Shown here: positions 49,337 to 58,216 of the stretch, piece by piece
Layout of the letters: every line of letters begins with the position of its first letter
How positions within the stretch are numbered: position 1 is the first letter of the stretch
NCBI GenBank assembly: GCA_006969625.1
Contig: CP030885.1
Location: 1,240,001-1,304,000, forward strand
Origin: Rhodospirillaceae bacterium
GTDB taxonomy: Bacteria; Pseudomonadota; Alphaproteobacteria; Kiloniellales; DSM-21159
Reading direction: 5' to 3'
DNA length: 64,000 nucleotides
Made by a program: the position numbers and the translations under genes
The notes under the pieces: generated by a model
Seen by the model: the letters and a program-made list of their open reading frames with translations, nothing else
Told to the model about the DNA's origin: nothing
Databases searched by the model: none

Positions 49337-51072
49337 CGGGCGTGGCCGGGACGCGAACGCATGATCTCGCGGCTGAGCAGAATGACCGGTAGCAGGCCGA
49401 CCGCGACGATGGCGAGCGAGGGGGTGGCGGCTTCCGACAGGCGCTCGTCGGCGGCCAGTCGGTAGGCTTGCACCGCCAGGGTGTCGAAGTTGAAGGGGCG
49501 CATGATCAGCGTGGCCGGCAGCTCCTTCATCACGTCCACGAAGACGATCAGTCCGGCGGTCAGCAAGCCGCCGCGCAGCAGCGGGATATGCACGCGCCGC
49601 AGCCTGCCGCCGGTCCCGGCGCCCAAGGTGCGCGCGGCGTCGTCCATCGAGGGGGTGATCTTGGTCAGGCTGGAGTCGACCGTGTTGAGGGCGACGGCCA
49701 TGAAGCGCACCAAATAGGCGAAGATCAGGCCGGCGATGCTGCCGGTCAGCAGCAGGCCGGTGGAGATGCCGAAGCTGGCGCGCATCCAGGCATCCAGCGC
49801 ATTGTCGAAATTGGCCAGCGGAATCAGGACACCGACGGCGATGATGGAGCCGGGCACCGCATAGCCCAGACTGGCCATGCGATTGGCGCCGTGAGTCAGG
49901 CGGCTGGGCCGTAGGCGAGCGGCGTAGGCGAGGGTCAGCGCCAGGCCGACCGCCAACCCTGCCGTGATGCCGGCGAGCGTAAAGGAGTTGACGACGAGGG
50001 TGATGTAGCGCCGCCCGAAGAGGTCGTGGCCCGCCGTCAGATGCATCTCGAACAGCAGTCCGAGCGGGAGCAAAAAGCCGAGACCGAGCGGCAGAGCGCA
50101 AGCCAGGACCGCCAGCGCCTGGCGCGTGCCGCTCAGGCGATAGCCGGGCAGTTGCTGATACTTCCGGCTGGTCTGGAAGTAGCGCGCGCGCCCGCGCTGC
50201 CAGCGCTCCAGCAGCAGCAGCAGCAGCACGAAGCTCAGCAGGCTGGCGGCGAGCTGGGCGGCGGCGATGCGGTCGCCCATCGAGAACCAGGCGCGGTAGA
50301 TGCCAGTGGTGAAGGTCTGCACGCCGAAATGCGCCACCGTGCCGAAATCCGCCAGGGTCTCCATCAGCGCCAGCGCCGTACCGGTGGCGATCGCCGGACG
50401 TGCCAGCGGGAGGGCGACCTCCCGGAACGACTGCCAGGCCGTGCGGCCCAGCGTGCGCCCCACCTCAAGCGTGCAGATCGACTGATTGAGGAAGGCGGTG
50501 CGGGCTAGCAGGTAGACGTAGGGGTAGAGCACCAGAGTGAACATCAGGCCGGCGCCCTCGATCGAGCGGATCTCGGGAAACCAGTAGTCGCGCGGTCCCC
50601 AACCGGTGACTTCGCGCAACAGCGTCTGTACCGGCCCCGGATGTTGCAGGAAGTCGGTATAGGCGTAGGCGATCACGTACGCCGGAAAGGCGAGCGGCAG
50701 GATCAGCGCCCACTCGAACAGGCGCCGCCCGGGAAACCGGCACATGGTCACCAGCCAGGCCGTGCCGACCCCGACCGTGAAGACGCCGACGCCCACCATC
50801 AGCGCCAGATAGACGGTGTTGAGCACATAGCGCGGCAGCACCGTATCGACCAGGTGGCCCCAGGCCCCTTCGCCTTCCTGGAAGACGCTGAAGAAGACGC
50901 CGAACACAGGCGTCGCCAGCAGCGCCGCGACGACCAGGGCGGCGGCCGTCAACCAGGCGCTCGACCCGAAACGGAGGCTGCGCGGCTCCGGCGCGCCGAC
51001 AAGGGTCCCGGCATGCACCGCATCGCGCGGGCGCATCGGGCTGGAGTCGGCGGGCTGGGCGAAATCGGTCAT
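49333..51072 (-). CDS. Ferric iron ABC transporter permease (FbpB type, two fused halves)
   Basis: This 579-residue inner-membrane protein has about twelve helices and two permease domains, each with an EAA-type loop: VGRTLGRTAWQSFREVALPLARPA in the first and MDDAARTLGAGTGGRLRRVHIPLLRGG in the second. That arrangement is typical of FbpB/FutB-type iron(III) permeases. MRPFNFDTLAVQAYRLAADER near the end is also characteristic. No ATPase gene is adjacent, so an ATPase is encoded elsewhere. Its ATG at 51072 faces the chemotaxis operon across a 387-base gap. Confidence 0.9.
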   Translation of the reverse strand: MTDFAQPADSSPMRPRDAVHAGTLVGAPEPRSLRFGSSAWLTAAALVVAALLATPVFGVFFSVFQEGEGAWGHLVDTVLPRYVLNTVYLALMVGVGVFTVGVGTAWLVTMCRFPGRRLFEWALILPLAFPAYVIAYAYTDFLQHPGPVQTLLREVTGWGPRDYWFPEIRSIEGAGLMFTLVLYPYVYLLARTAFLNQSICTLEVGRTLGRTAWQSFREVALPLARPAIATGTALALMETLADFGTVAHFGVQTFTTGIYRAWFSMGDRIAAAQLAASLLSFVLLLLLLERWQRGRARYFQTSRKYQQLPGYRLSGTRQALAVLACALPLGLGFLLPLGLLFEMHLTAGHDLFGRRYITLVVNSFTLAGITAGLAVGLALTLAYAARLRPSRLTHGANRMASLGYAVPGSIIAVGVLIPLANFDNALDAWMRASFGISTGLLLTGSIAGLIFAYLVRFMAVALNTVDSSLTKITPSMDDAARTLGAGTGGRLRRVHIPLLRGGLLTAGLIVFVDVMKELPATLIMRPFNFDTLAVQAYRLAADERLSEAATPSLAIVAVGLLPVILLSREIMRSRPGHAR

Positions 51073-51459
51073 GCTCTGAAGGACACGCGAGGTTGGGCGG
51101 CTGGCGTGGAAGTCGAATGTGGCAGGGCGGGGACAACGCCTTGGTAACGCGCGCTTCGATGCCGTCATTGCGCCAGATCAGCTCTACACTAGCGCGCTCG
51201 AGTGCAAGTGAGAAGCGTTCGCGGCCGATTGCCGCGCACGACGCGAGGACTGTGCCGCGACGCGGTTTCGAGAGAGACGCGGGCGCTCTCGTCTGGCGGA
51301 GCGCGGCGCTGCCAAGAATTCGCCAAATGCTCGTATTTCCTCGATTAACTGCTTTTTAGGGCGGGTTTGAAATGTTTGCCGGGCACGAACACTGGGCTCT
51401 CCCGCGTCGTCGCCACGGCCACTCTTGCCGGGGACGGCCGCAACCAACGGAACCGCCTC
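51073..51459. other. 387-base divergent gap between the iron permease and cheA
   Basis: No gene is supported here; an open frame from 51367 reads into cheA but the conserved protein starts at 51460. The gap should hold promoters for both directions. A CtrA-like site is at 51345-51359. The region around 51320-51365 is the most AT-rich part. Confidence 0.45.
51345..51359 (+). promoter_or_regulatory. CtrA-like box upstream of the chemotaxis operon
   Basis: TTAA-N7-TTAG matches the CtrA consensus TTAA-N7-TTAA in 7 of 8 fixed bases, 101 bases before the cheA start. CtrA, encoded at 57958-57239, is known to control motility genes in alphaproteobacteria. Confidence 0.4.
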
Positions 51460-54141
51460 ATGGACGATCTGCTCAGCGAATTTCTGACCGAGACGAACGA
51501 GGGCCTTGGCGTTCTCGACGTCGAGCTCGTGAAGCTGGAGCAAAACCCCAACGATCCCGAGCTGCTGTCCAACATCTTCCGGCTGATGCACACCATCAAG
51601 GGGACCTGCGGTTTCCTGGGACTGCCGCGGCTGGAGGCCGTGGCGCATTCGGGCGAGAATGTGCTCGGCCGCGTACGCGACGGCGAATTGCCGGTGACCC
51701 CGGGAATCGTCTCGATCATTCTCGAGTGCCTCGACCGGATCCGCGAGATCCTCTCGGTGCTGGAGACGACCGAAGCGGAGCCGGAAGGCGACGACAGCAA
51801 CCTGATCGCGCGGCTCGACGCCATTGCCGAAGGCGATGTACCGGATGCCGGGGACGCGATCGTCGCCCCGCAGCCGGCAGCGGCGCCTGAGGGCGAGGCG
51901 GCTGCGGCACCGGAAAGCCCGACGCGGAACGCAGACGAGGGCGCACTGGACAAGGTGGTGCAGCTCGCCGAGGCGGCGGCTGCCGAGCCCGTGCGCGAGC
52001 CGGAGCCGGCGGCCTGCGCGCCCGCTACGCCGGCGGCCGCCGAGGCCGAGGTGCCGAAGGAGACCAAGGAGTCCAGCGTCGCCAACCAGTCGATCCGCGT
52101 GAACGTGGATCTGCTGGAGAACTTGATGACGATGGTCTCGGAGTTGGTGCTGACCCGCAACCAACTGCTGCAGATCCTGCGCAGCCAGAAGGAGACGGAG
52201 TTCGCCGCGCCGCTGCAGCGCCTCAACCACGTCGTCTCCGAGCTGCAGGAAGGCGTCATGAAGACGCGCATGCAGCCGATCGGCAACGCCTGGGCGAAGT
52301 TGCCGCGCATCGTGCGCGACCTGGCGCACGAGCTCGGCAAGAAGATCGACCTCAACATGCGCGGGGCCGAGACCGAGCTGGACCGCCAGGTGCTGGAGCT
52401 GATCAAGGATCCGCTGACGCACATGGTCCGCAACTCGGCGGACCACGGCCTGGAGTCGATCGCCGACCGCCGCCGCGCCGGCAAGTCGGAGACCGGCACG
52501 ATCGTGCTGAACGCCTATCACGAAGGCGGGCACATCATCATCGAGATCGCCGACGACGGCAAAGGCCTGAACGTCCAGGGGATCAAGCGCAAGGCGATCG
52601 CCAACGGCCTGGCCTCCGAAGCCGAGATGGACGGGCTGAACGATCAGCAGATCATGCAGTTCATCTTCAAGCCCGGCTTCTCGACGGCGGAGAAGGTGAC
52701 CGCCGTGTCCGGGCGCGGCGTCGGCATGGACGTGGTGCGCACCAACATCGAGCGCATCGGCGGCACCATCGAACTCTCGTCGACGCCGGGCAAGGGCACC
52801 AAGTTCACCATCAAGATCCCGCTTACCCTGGCCATCGTCTCGGCCCTGATCGTCGAGTGCGGCAACGAGCGTTTCGCCATTCCGCAAATCTCGGTCGTCG
52901 AGCTGGTGCGCACCTCCTCGCGTAGCGAGAACCAGATCGAGCGGATCAAGGACACTCCGGTCCTGCGTCTGCGCAACCGCCTGCTGCCGCTGGTCCACCT
53001 GAAGGAACTCCTGCGCCTGGACGACGGCCTCGGCGTGGCTGCGTTGGACAAGCAGGAGGCCAAGGACGACCACTTCATCGTCGTCACCCAGGTCGGTACC
53101 TACACCTTCGGCATCATCGTCGATCGCGTCTTCGATACCGAGGAGATCGTGGTCAAGCCGGTGGCGCCGATCCTGCGTGATATCCAACTCTTCAGCGGCA
53201 ACACCATCCTGGGCGACGGCTCTGTGGTGATGATCCTCGATCCCAACGGCATCGCCAGCCAGACCGGCGAAATCAGCGTCACCGACGCGCACGATCAGGC
53301 GGTCGAGCAGCGCTTCACCCGCCGCGAGGACGAGGTGGCCCTGCTGGTCTTCCGCTCCGGCGACAAGTCGCCCAAGGCCGTGCCGCTGGCGCTCGTCGCA
53401 CGCCTGGAGGAGATCGACCTGGCCCAGGTCGAGGACTCGAACGGCCAGCAGGTCGTGCAATACCGTGGCGTGCTGATGCCGCTGGTCAGCATGGAGCCCG
53501 AGCGCCAGCTCGGCCAGGAGGGGCGTCAGCCTGTGCTGGTCTTCGCCGACCGCGGTCGCTCCATGGGCCTTGTGGTGGACGAGATCGTCGACATCGTCGA
53601 AGGCCGCCTGAACGTGGAGCTGACGGGCGAGCGCCCGGGCTTCGTCGGTTCGGCCGTGGTGGCCGGCAAGGCGACCGACATCATCGACGCCGGCTACTAC
53701 CTGACGCAAGCCTTCCGCAACTGGTTCGACGTGGAGCTGTCGCAGGGCTTCGGCGAGGGGAACGCGAACCGCGTGCTGCTGGTCGACGACAGCCCCTTCT
53801 TCCGCAACCTGCTGGCGCCCCTGCTGACGACCGCCGGATACGAGGTCACCACTGTCGACGGCGCCGAGGAGGCGTTGCAGCTCTGCGAGGCCGGCAAGGA
53901 CTTCGACGTCATCGTCTCGGACATCGAGATGCCCGGGATGAACGGCTTCGAGTTTGCCCAGCAGGTGCGCGGCAACCGCTGGGCGGAGACCCCGATCGTG
54001 GCGCTGACTTCCCACGCCTCGCCGCGCGACGTGGCCCGCGGGCGCGAAGTCGGCTTCGCCGACTATGTCGCCAAGCTGGACCGCGATGCCCTGCTGAACA
54101 GCCTGCACGACACCCTGAGCGACCATAGGGGAGCCGCATGA
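51460..54141 (+). CDS. cheA: Chemotaxis histidine kinase CheA with two CheW domains and C-terminal receiver
   Basis: This 893-residue kinase has an HPt domain with phospho-His H44 (LMHTIKGTCGFLG), an Ala/Glu-rich linker (~110-205) in place of a clear P2 domain, the dimerisation helix near 210-280, the ATPase domain (HMVRNSADHGLE, DDGKGL, SGRGVGMDVV), two CheW-like domains (~470-610 and ~625-755) and a receiver domain with D in VSDIEMPGMNG (~775-893). Such hybrid CheA proteins act in CheAWYBR systems of Rhodospirillales. ATG at 51460 has a weak ribosome site. Its stop overlaps cheW (ATGA). Confidence 0.93.
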   Translation: MDDLLSEFLTETNEGLGVLDVELVKLEQNPNDPELLSNIFRLMHTIKGTCGFLGLPRLEAVAHSGENVLGRVRDGELPVTPGIVSIILECLDRIREILSVLETTEAEPEGDDSNLIARLDAIAEGDVPDAGDAIVAPQPAAAPEGEAAAAPESPTRNADEGALDKVVQLAEAAAAEPVREPEPAACAPATPAAAEAEVPKETKESSVANQSIRVNVDLLENLMTMVSELVLTRNQLLQILRSQKETEFAAPLQRLNHVVSELQEGVMKTRMQPIGNAWAKLPRIVRDLAHELGKKIDLNMRGAETELDRQVLELIKDPLTHMVRNSADHGLESIADRRRAGKSETGTIVLNAYHEGGHIIIEIADDGKGLNVQGIKRKAIANGLASEAEMDGLNDQQIMQFIFKPGFSTAEKVTAVSGRGVGMDVVRTNIERIGGTIELSSTPGKGTKFTIKIPLTLAIVSALIVECGNERFAIPQISVVELVRTSSRSENQIERIKDTPVLRLRNRLLPLVHLKELLRLDDGLGVAALDKQEAKDDHFIVVTQVGTYTFGIIVDRVFDTEEIVVKPVAPILRDIQLFSGNTILGDGSVVMILDPNGIASQTGEISVTDAHDQAVEQRFTRREDEVALLVFRSGDKSPKAVPLALVARLEEIDLAQVEDSNGQQVVQYRGVLMPLVSMEPERQLGQEGRQPVLVFADRGRSMGLVVDEIVDIVEGRLNVELTGERPGFVGSAVVAGKATDIIDAGYYLTQAFRNWFDVELSQGFGEGNANRVLLVDDSPFFRNLLAPLLTTAGYEVTTVDGAEEALQLCEAGKDFDVIVSDIEMPGMNGFEFAQQVRGNRWAETPIVALTSHASPRDVARGREVGFADYVAKLDRDALLNSLHDTLSDHRGAA

Positions 54142-54620
54142 GCAACGTCGCCAAGACCCCCGAGACCGAGGCCAGCGCCGCCGAGCGGGCGACCGAGTAC
54201 GTCACCTTCTCGATCGCCGGCCAGATGTTCGGCATCCACGTCCTGCAGGTGCAGGATGTCCTGGGACAGATGAAGACCACGCGGGTACCGCTGGCGCCGC
54301 CGGAAATCGCCGGCTCGCTGAACCTGCGCGGGCGCATCGTCACCGCCATCGACGTGCGCCTGCGCCTCGGCCTGCCGCCAATTGACAACGGCAACAGCAG
54401 CATGGCCATCGTGGTCGAGCACGACCACGAGCTCTACAGCCTGCTGGTCGACCAGGTGGGCGAGGTGCTGGCGCTGCAGCCGGACGGTTTCGAGCGCAAT
54501 CCGCCGACCCTGGATCCGCGATTCCGGGACTACTCGGACGGCATCTACCGCCTGGACAAGCAGCTGCTGGTCGTTCTCAGCGTCGAGCGCCTGTTGGACT
54601 ACGGCCGCGTCGCCGCCTGA
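54138..54620 (+). CDS. cheW: Chemotaxis coupling protein CheW
   Basis: This 160-residue adaptor links receptors to CheA. It is a single CheW domain: EYVTFSIAGQMFGIHVLQVQDVLG near residue 20, VPLAPPEIAGSLNLRGRIVTAIDVRLRLG and VLALQPDGFERNPPTLDPRFRDY. It overlaps cheA by 4 bases. A hairpin (54626-54651) follows its stop codon. Confidence 0.95.
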   Translation: MSNVAKTPETEASAAERATEYVTFSIAGQMFGIHVLQVQDVLGQMKTTRVPLAPPEIAGSLNLRGRIVTAIDVRLRLGLPPIDNGNSSMAIVVEHDHELYSLLVDQVGEVLALQPDGFERNPPTLDPRFRDYSDGIYRLDKQLLVVLSVERLLDYGRVAA

Positions 54621-54625
54621 GTCGA

Positions 54626-54651
54626 GCGCCGGCTGGCTGCCTGGCCGGCGC
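54626..54651. other. 8-bp hairpin between cheW and cheY
   Basis: GCGCCGGC (54626-54633) pairs exactly with GCCGGCGC (54644-54651) around a ten-base loop; only a CACCTTTCC tract follows. It could tune expression between cheAW and cheYBR. Confidence 0.45.
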
Positions 54652-54699
54652 CACCTTTCCCCGGTCGGCGAGACCGGCCCCAAGGAGAGATCACAGGCC

Positions 54700-55065
54700 A
54701 TGAAATCCTGCCTGATCGTGGACGATTCCAAGGTCGTCCGGATGGTCGCCCGCCGCATCCTGGAGGGGCTGAACTTCGAGATCGCGGAGGCGGCAGACGG
54801 CAAACAGGCGCTCGATCGCTGCCTGGAGAAGATGCCGGACGCCGTGCTGCTCGACTGGAACATGCCGGTCATGACGGGCATCGAGTTCCTTCGCGAGCTG
54901 CGCTGCCTGGCGGATCGGCCTCAGCCGGTGGTCGTCTTCTGCACCACGGAGAACGATCTGTCGCACATCCAGGAAGCGATGAGTGCCGGCGCCAACGAAT
55001 ACATCATGAAGCCCTTCGACAGCGAAATTCTGGAGTCCAAGTTCCAGCAGGCCGGCGTGCTCTAG
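54700..55065 (+). CDS. cheY: Chemotaxis response regulator CheY
   Basis: This 121-residue single receiver domain starts MKSCLIVDDSKVVRMVARRI, has the phospho-Asp in AVLLDWNMPVMTGIEF, the conserved Thr in VVFCTTENDLSHI and Lys in EYIMKPFDSE. It carries CheA's phosphate to the flagellar motor. CAAGGAGAG precedes the ATG by 12 bases. Confidence 0.93.
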   Translation: MKSCLIVDDSKVVRMVARRILEGLNFEIAEAADGKQALDRCLEKMPDAVLLDWNMPVMTGIEFLRELRCLADRPQPVVVFCTTENDLSHIQEAMSAGANEYIMKPFDSEILESKFQQAGVL

Positions 55066-55127
55066 GCCGCCGGCCGGCCCCCTAGGCGCTGCGCGCATCC
55101 CTTCTTCCAGGTGGAAACCACAAAAAA

Positions 55128-56234
55128 ATGACGAGCGGAGCAGATCCCTATCGCGTGATGATCGTCGACGACTCCGCCGTCATTCGCGGGCTCCTGACGC
55201 GCGCACTGGAGCAGGACGCAACGATCGAGGTCGTCGCCTCGGTCGCCAACGGCCAGATGGCGCTGTCCCAGCTCACCCGCCAGCCGGTCGACGTCGTCGT
55301 GCTCGACATCGAAATGCCGGTGATGGACGGCCTGACCGCCTTGCCGAAGCTGCTGGAGTTGAGGCCCGGGCTGCAGGTGGTCATGGCCTCCACCTTGACG
55401 CGCAAGAACGCCGACGTTTCGCTGCGCGCGCTGCGGGCCGGCGCGGCCGATTATGTCACCAAGCCCTCGTCGGGCGGCGAGTTGCATTCGGCCGAAGCCT
55501 TCAAGCGGGAGTTGACGGCCAAGGTCAAGGCGCTGGCGGGCGCCGCCCGTGGCGGCGCCGCCGCCGGTCAGCGCAGCGCCGGTCGCAGCGCGCCGGTGTC
55601 CGCCCAGCGCGTTCCGGCGCCGGCGATCAGGCTGCGCCAGGCCTCGACCGTGACGCCGGAAATCCTGGCGATCGGCAGCTCCACCGGGGGGCCGCAAGCG
55701 CTGTTCCGCCTGCTCGGCGATCTGAAGGGCAGCCTGCGCATCCCCGTGCTGATCACCCAGCACATGCCGGCCACCTTCACCACGCTGCTCGCCGAACACC
55801 TCAGCCGCGCGTCCGGCATGGAATGCGCTGAGGGCAAGCATGGGGAGCCGCTGCGCGCCGGGCGCATCTATGTCGCGCCGGGCGACTGGCACATGACCGT
55901 CGCGGCGGAAGGCACCCACAAAGTGATTCGCCTGAACCAGGACCCGCCGGAGAACTTCTGCCGGCCAGCGGTCGACCCGATGCTGCGCTCCTTGGCGCCC
56001 CTCTACGGCCCGCGCCTTTTGGTCACCATCCTTACTGGCATGGGCGCCGACGGGGCCAAGGGGTGCGAAACGGTGGTGGCTGCGGGGGGCCAAGTGGTCG
56101 CACAGGACGAGGCCACCTCGGTGGTCTGGGGCATGCCGGGCGCCGTCGCCACCCGCGGTTTCTGTTCGGCCGTCCTGCCCATCGAGGAAATCTCCGGTTA
56201 TCTGCGCCGGCAGGTGCTGAGGAGCGCCGCATGA
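55128..56234 (+). CDS. cheB: Chemotaxis protein-glutamate methylesterase CheB
   Basis: CheB removes methyl groups from receptors and so resets the chemotaxis signal. The 368-residue protein has a receiver (VMIVDDSAVIRGLL, phospho-Asp in VVVLDIEMPVMDG), an Ala/Arg-rich linker (~130-170) and a methylesterase domain with the catalytic triad in GSSTGGPQAL (Ser), ITQHMPATFT (His) and LTGMGADGAKG (Asp). AGGTGG lies 13 bases before the ATG. It overlaps cheR by 4 bases. Confidence 0.95.
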   Translation: MTSGADPYRVMIVDDSAVIRGLLTRALEQDATIEVVASVANGQMALSQLTRQPVDVVVLDIEMPVMDGLTALPKLLELRPGLQVVMASTLTRKNADVSLRALRAGAADYVTKPSSGGELHSAEAFKRELTAKVKALAGAARGGAAAGQRSAGRSAPVSAQRVPAPAIRLRQASTVTPEILAIGSSTGGPQALFRLLGDLKGSLRIPVLITQHMPATFTTLLAEHLSRASGMECAEGKHGEPLRAGRIYVAPGDWHMTVAAEGTHKVIRLNQDPPENFCRPAVDPMLRSLAPLYGPRLLVTILTGMGADGAKGCETVVAAGGQVVAQDEATSVVWGMPGAVATRGFCSAVLPIEEISGYLRRQVLRSAA

Positions 56235-57070
56235 ACAAGTCAGACTTCGATTTCCTCTCGTCCCTGCTGCGCCAGCGCTCCGGCCTCGTGCTCAACGACG
56301 ACAAGGCCTACCTGCTGGAAAGCCGTCTGGGTCCGGTCGCGCGCAAGCACGGTCTGGCGGCGATCGGGGACATCGTTGCGCAACTGCGCGCGCGGCCTGC
56401 CTCGCCGCTGGAGAAGGACGTCATCGAGGCGATGACGACCAACGAGTCATTCTTCTTCCGCGACCAGAAGCCGTTCGACCAGTTCAAGGACATCGTGCTG
56501 CCGCAGCTACTGCAGGCGCGGGCCGGGCAGCGCTCGATCCGCATCTGGTCGGCCGCCTGCTCTTCCGGTCAGGAGCCCTATACCCTGGCGATGCTCCTCA
56601 AGGAGCAGGCGGCCAAGCTGCAGGGCTGGCGCGTCGAGATCGTCGCCACCGACCTCTCCACCGCGATTCTCGACAAGGCTAAAGAGGGGCTCTACTCGCA
56701 GTTCGAGGTACAGCGCGGGCTGCCGATCACCATGCTGGTAAAGTATTTCACCCAGGTCGGCGACCGCTGGCAGATCAGCCCGGAGCTGCGCAGCATGGTC
56801 AGCTACCGAACCTTCAACCTGCTCGACGATCCCCGCTCGCTCGGCCGCTTCGACGTGGTCTTCCTGCGCAACGTGCTGATCTATTTCGACCAGCCGACCA
56901 AGACGAAGGTCTTGGAGCGGGTGGCCAAGCTGATGCCGGCCGACGGCTATCTCTACCTGGGCGGCGCAGAGACGGTGCTCGGCATCACCGAGAAGTTCCA
57001 GGTGCTTGCGGGTCAGCGCGGCCTATACGGCCTGGTCGATCCGACGCCGAAAGTGGCAGCAGCCGGCTGA
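56231..57070 (+). CDS. cheR: Chemotaxis protein methyltransferase CheR
   Basis: CheR methylates receptor glutamates with SAM, opposing CheB. The 279-residue protein has the N-terminal helical domain with LRQRSGLVLNDDKAYLLESRL, EAMTTNESFFFRD, then the SAM fold with RIWSAACSSGQEPYTLAML and DVVFLRNVLIYFD. It overlaps cheB by ATGA. It is the last gene of cheAWYBR; no receptor gene or cheD is adjacent. Confidence 0.95.
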   Translation: MNKSDFDFLSSLLRQRSGLVLNDDKAYLLESRLGPVARKHGLAAIGDIVAQLRARPASPLEKDVIEAMTTNESFFFRDQKPFDQFKDIVLPQLLQARAGQRSIRIWSAACSSGQEPYTLAMLLKEQAAKLQGWRVEIVATDLSTAILDKAKEGLYSQFEVQRGLPITMLVKYFTQVGDRWQISPELRSMVSYRTFNLLDDPRSLGRFDVVFLRNVLIYFDQPTKTKVLERVAKLMPADGYLYLGGAETVLGITEKFQVLAGQRGLYGLVDPTPKVAAAG

Positions 57071-57174
57071 GCCGCCGGATCGCCGTAGCCGAGTAGAACG
57101 CGCGGGCGAAGTCGAAAGCGCGACTTCGGTCGCCGCGGGCCGACCGCCTGTGGCCGTATCCTGCCCAGACAGAC

Positions 57175-57205
57175 ACGGAGCCGGCGCTCGCGGCGCCGGC
57201 TCCGT
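57175..57205. terminator. 13-bp hairpin between convergent cheR and ctrA
   Basis: ACGGAGCCGGCGC pairs perfectly with GCGCCGGCTCCGT around a TCGCG loop. It lies 105 bases after the cheR stop and 34 bases beyond the ctrA stop, so it may end both transcripts. There is no T-run on either side. Confidence 0.6.
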
Positions 57206-57238
57206 CGTGGCGGTGTCTTTGCGATGACGCCTGGAGAT

Positions 57239-57958
57239 TCAGGCGTTGGCGACCTTCTTCTCGGGCAGCGTTTCGCTCTCGTCCTGCGGGTCGCGCAGCA
57301 CGTAGCCGCGGCCCCAAACGGTCTCGATGTAGGTCACGCCCTCGGCCGCCGTCGCCAGCTTCTTGCGCAGCTTGCAGACGAAGACGTCGATGATCTTCAA
57401 CTCTGGCTCGTCGATGCCGCCGTAGAGGTGGTTGAGGAACATCTCCTTGGTCAGCGTGGTGCCCTTGCGCAGCGAGAGCAGCTCCAGGATCCGGTATTCC
57501 TTGCCGGTCAAGTGGATCGGCTGGCCGCCGACCTCGACCGTGCGGGTGTCGAGGTTGACCGCCAGACGGCCAGTGCGGATGATCGATTCCGAATGGCCCT
57601 TCGAGCGGCGGACGATCGCCTGGATGCGGGCGAGCAACTCGCGCTTGTCGAAGGGCTTGGTCAGGTAGTCGTCGGCGCCGAAGCCCAGCCCTTTGATCTT
57701 CTCGTCCAGTGCGGTCAGGCCTGAGAGGATCAGGATCGGCGTCGCAATGCGGGCGGCGCGCAGTCGGCGCAGCACCTCGTAGCCGTCGATGTCCGGCAGC
57801 ATGACGTCGAGGACGATGATGTCGTAGTCGTAGAGCTTGCCGATCTCCAGACCGTCCTCGCCCATGTCCGTGACGTCGCACACATAGCCCTCGGAGCGCA
57901 GCATCATCTCGATGCTCTGCGCCGTGGCGGCATCGTCCTCAACGAGCAGCACACGCAT
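57239..57958 (-). CDS. ctrA: Cell-cycle response regulator CtrA
   Basis: CtrA is the OmpR-type master regulator of cell cycle and motility in alphaproteobacteria. The 239-residue protein begins [20 protein letters not shown], has phospho-Asp in [20 protein letters not shown], and a winged-helix domain with [20 protein letters not shown] and [26 protein letters not shown], the highly conserved CtrA DNA-reading helix. ATG at 57958 gives the exact family start. It is divergent from fliI with CtrA-like boxes between. Phosphate should reach it through ChpT (46383). Confidence 0.96.
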   Translation of the reverse strand: MRVLLVEDDAATAQSIEMMLRSEGYVCDVTDMGEDGLEIGKLYDYDIIVLDVMLPDIDGYEVLRRLRAARIATPILILSGLTALDEKIKGLGFGADDYLTKPFDKRELLARIQAIVRRSKGHSESIIRTGRLAVNLDTRTVEVGGQPIHLTGKEYRILELLSLRKGTTLTKEMFLNHLYGGIDEPELKIIDVFVCKLRKKLATAAEGVTYIETVWGRGYVLRDPQDESETLPEKKVANA

Positions 57959-58024
57959 GACCGACCCCATCCCTCTGGTTGCCCGCGGCCCGTCCGTCCG
58001 GACCGCTCCCATGAAGTTATGACG

Positions 58025-58104
58025 TTAACCATCTTGGCCGAGGGTCGTTAACAAAACTTTACCTGTCGTGCGACGGCGCTCGCGGACGGTTTACTCGTCC
58101 TTAA
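58025..58104. promoter_or_regulatory. Cluster of CtrA-like boxes between ctrA and fliI
   Basis: Three sites lie in the divergent gap. TTAACCAT (58025-58032) is a perfect CtrA half-site; TTAA-N7-TTAC (58048-58062) and TTTA-N7-TTAA (58090-58104) each match the full consensus except for one base. The third lies 112 bases before fliI. GACTC, a GANTC site for CcrM methylation, is at 58108-58112. This suits CtrA autoregulation and control of flagellar genes. Confidence 0.6.
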
Positions 58105-58216
58105 GCCGACTCCGCCATGCTGACTTCGGATCGGCCGCAACAGTGCTTTGAAACTCAGGTTTCTATAGCCTCCCGGCCGACCCGGTTTCCCGCCTTGGAG
58201 GCATGGACGCAGGCTG

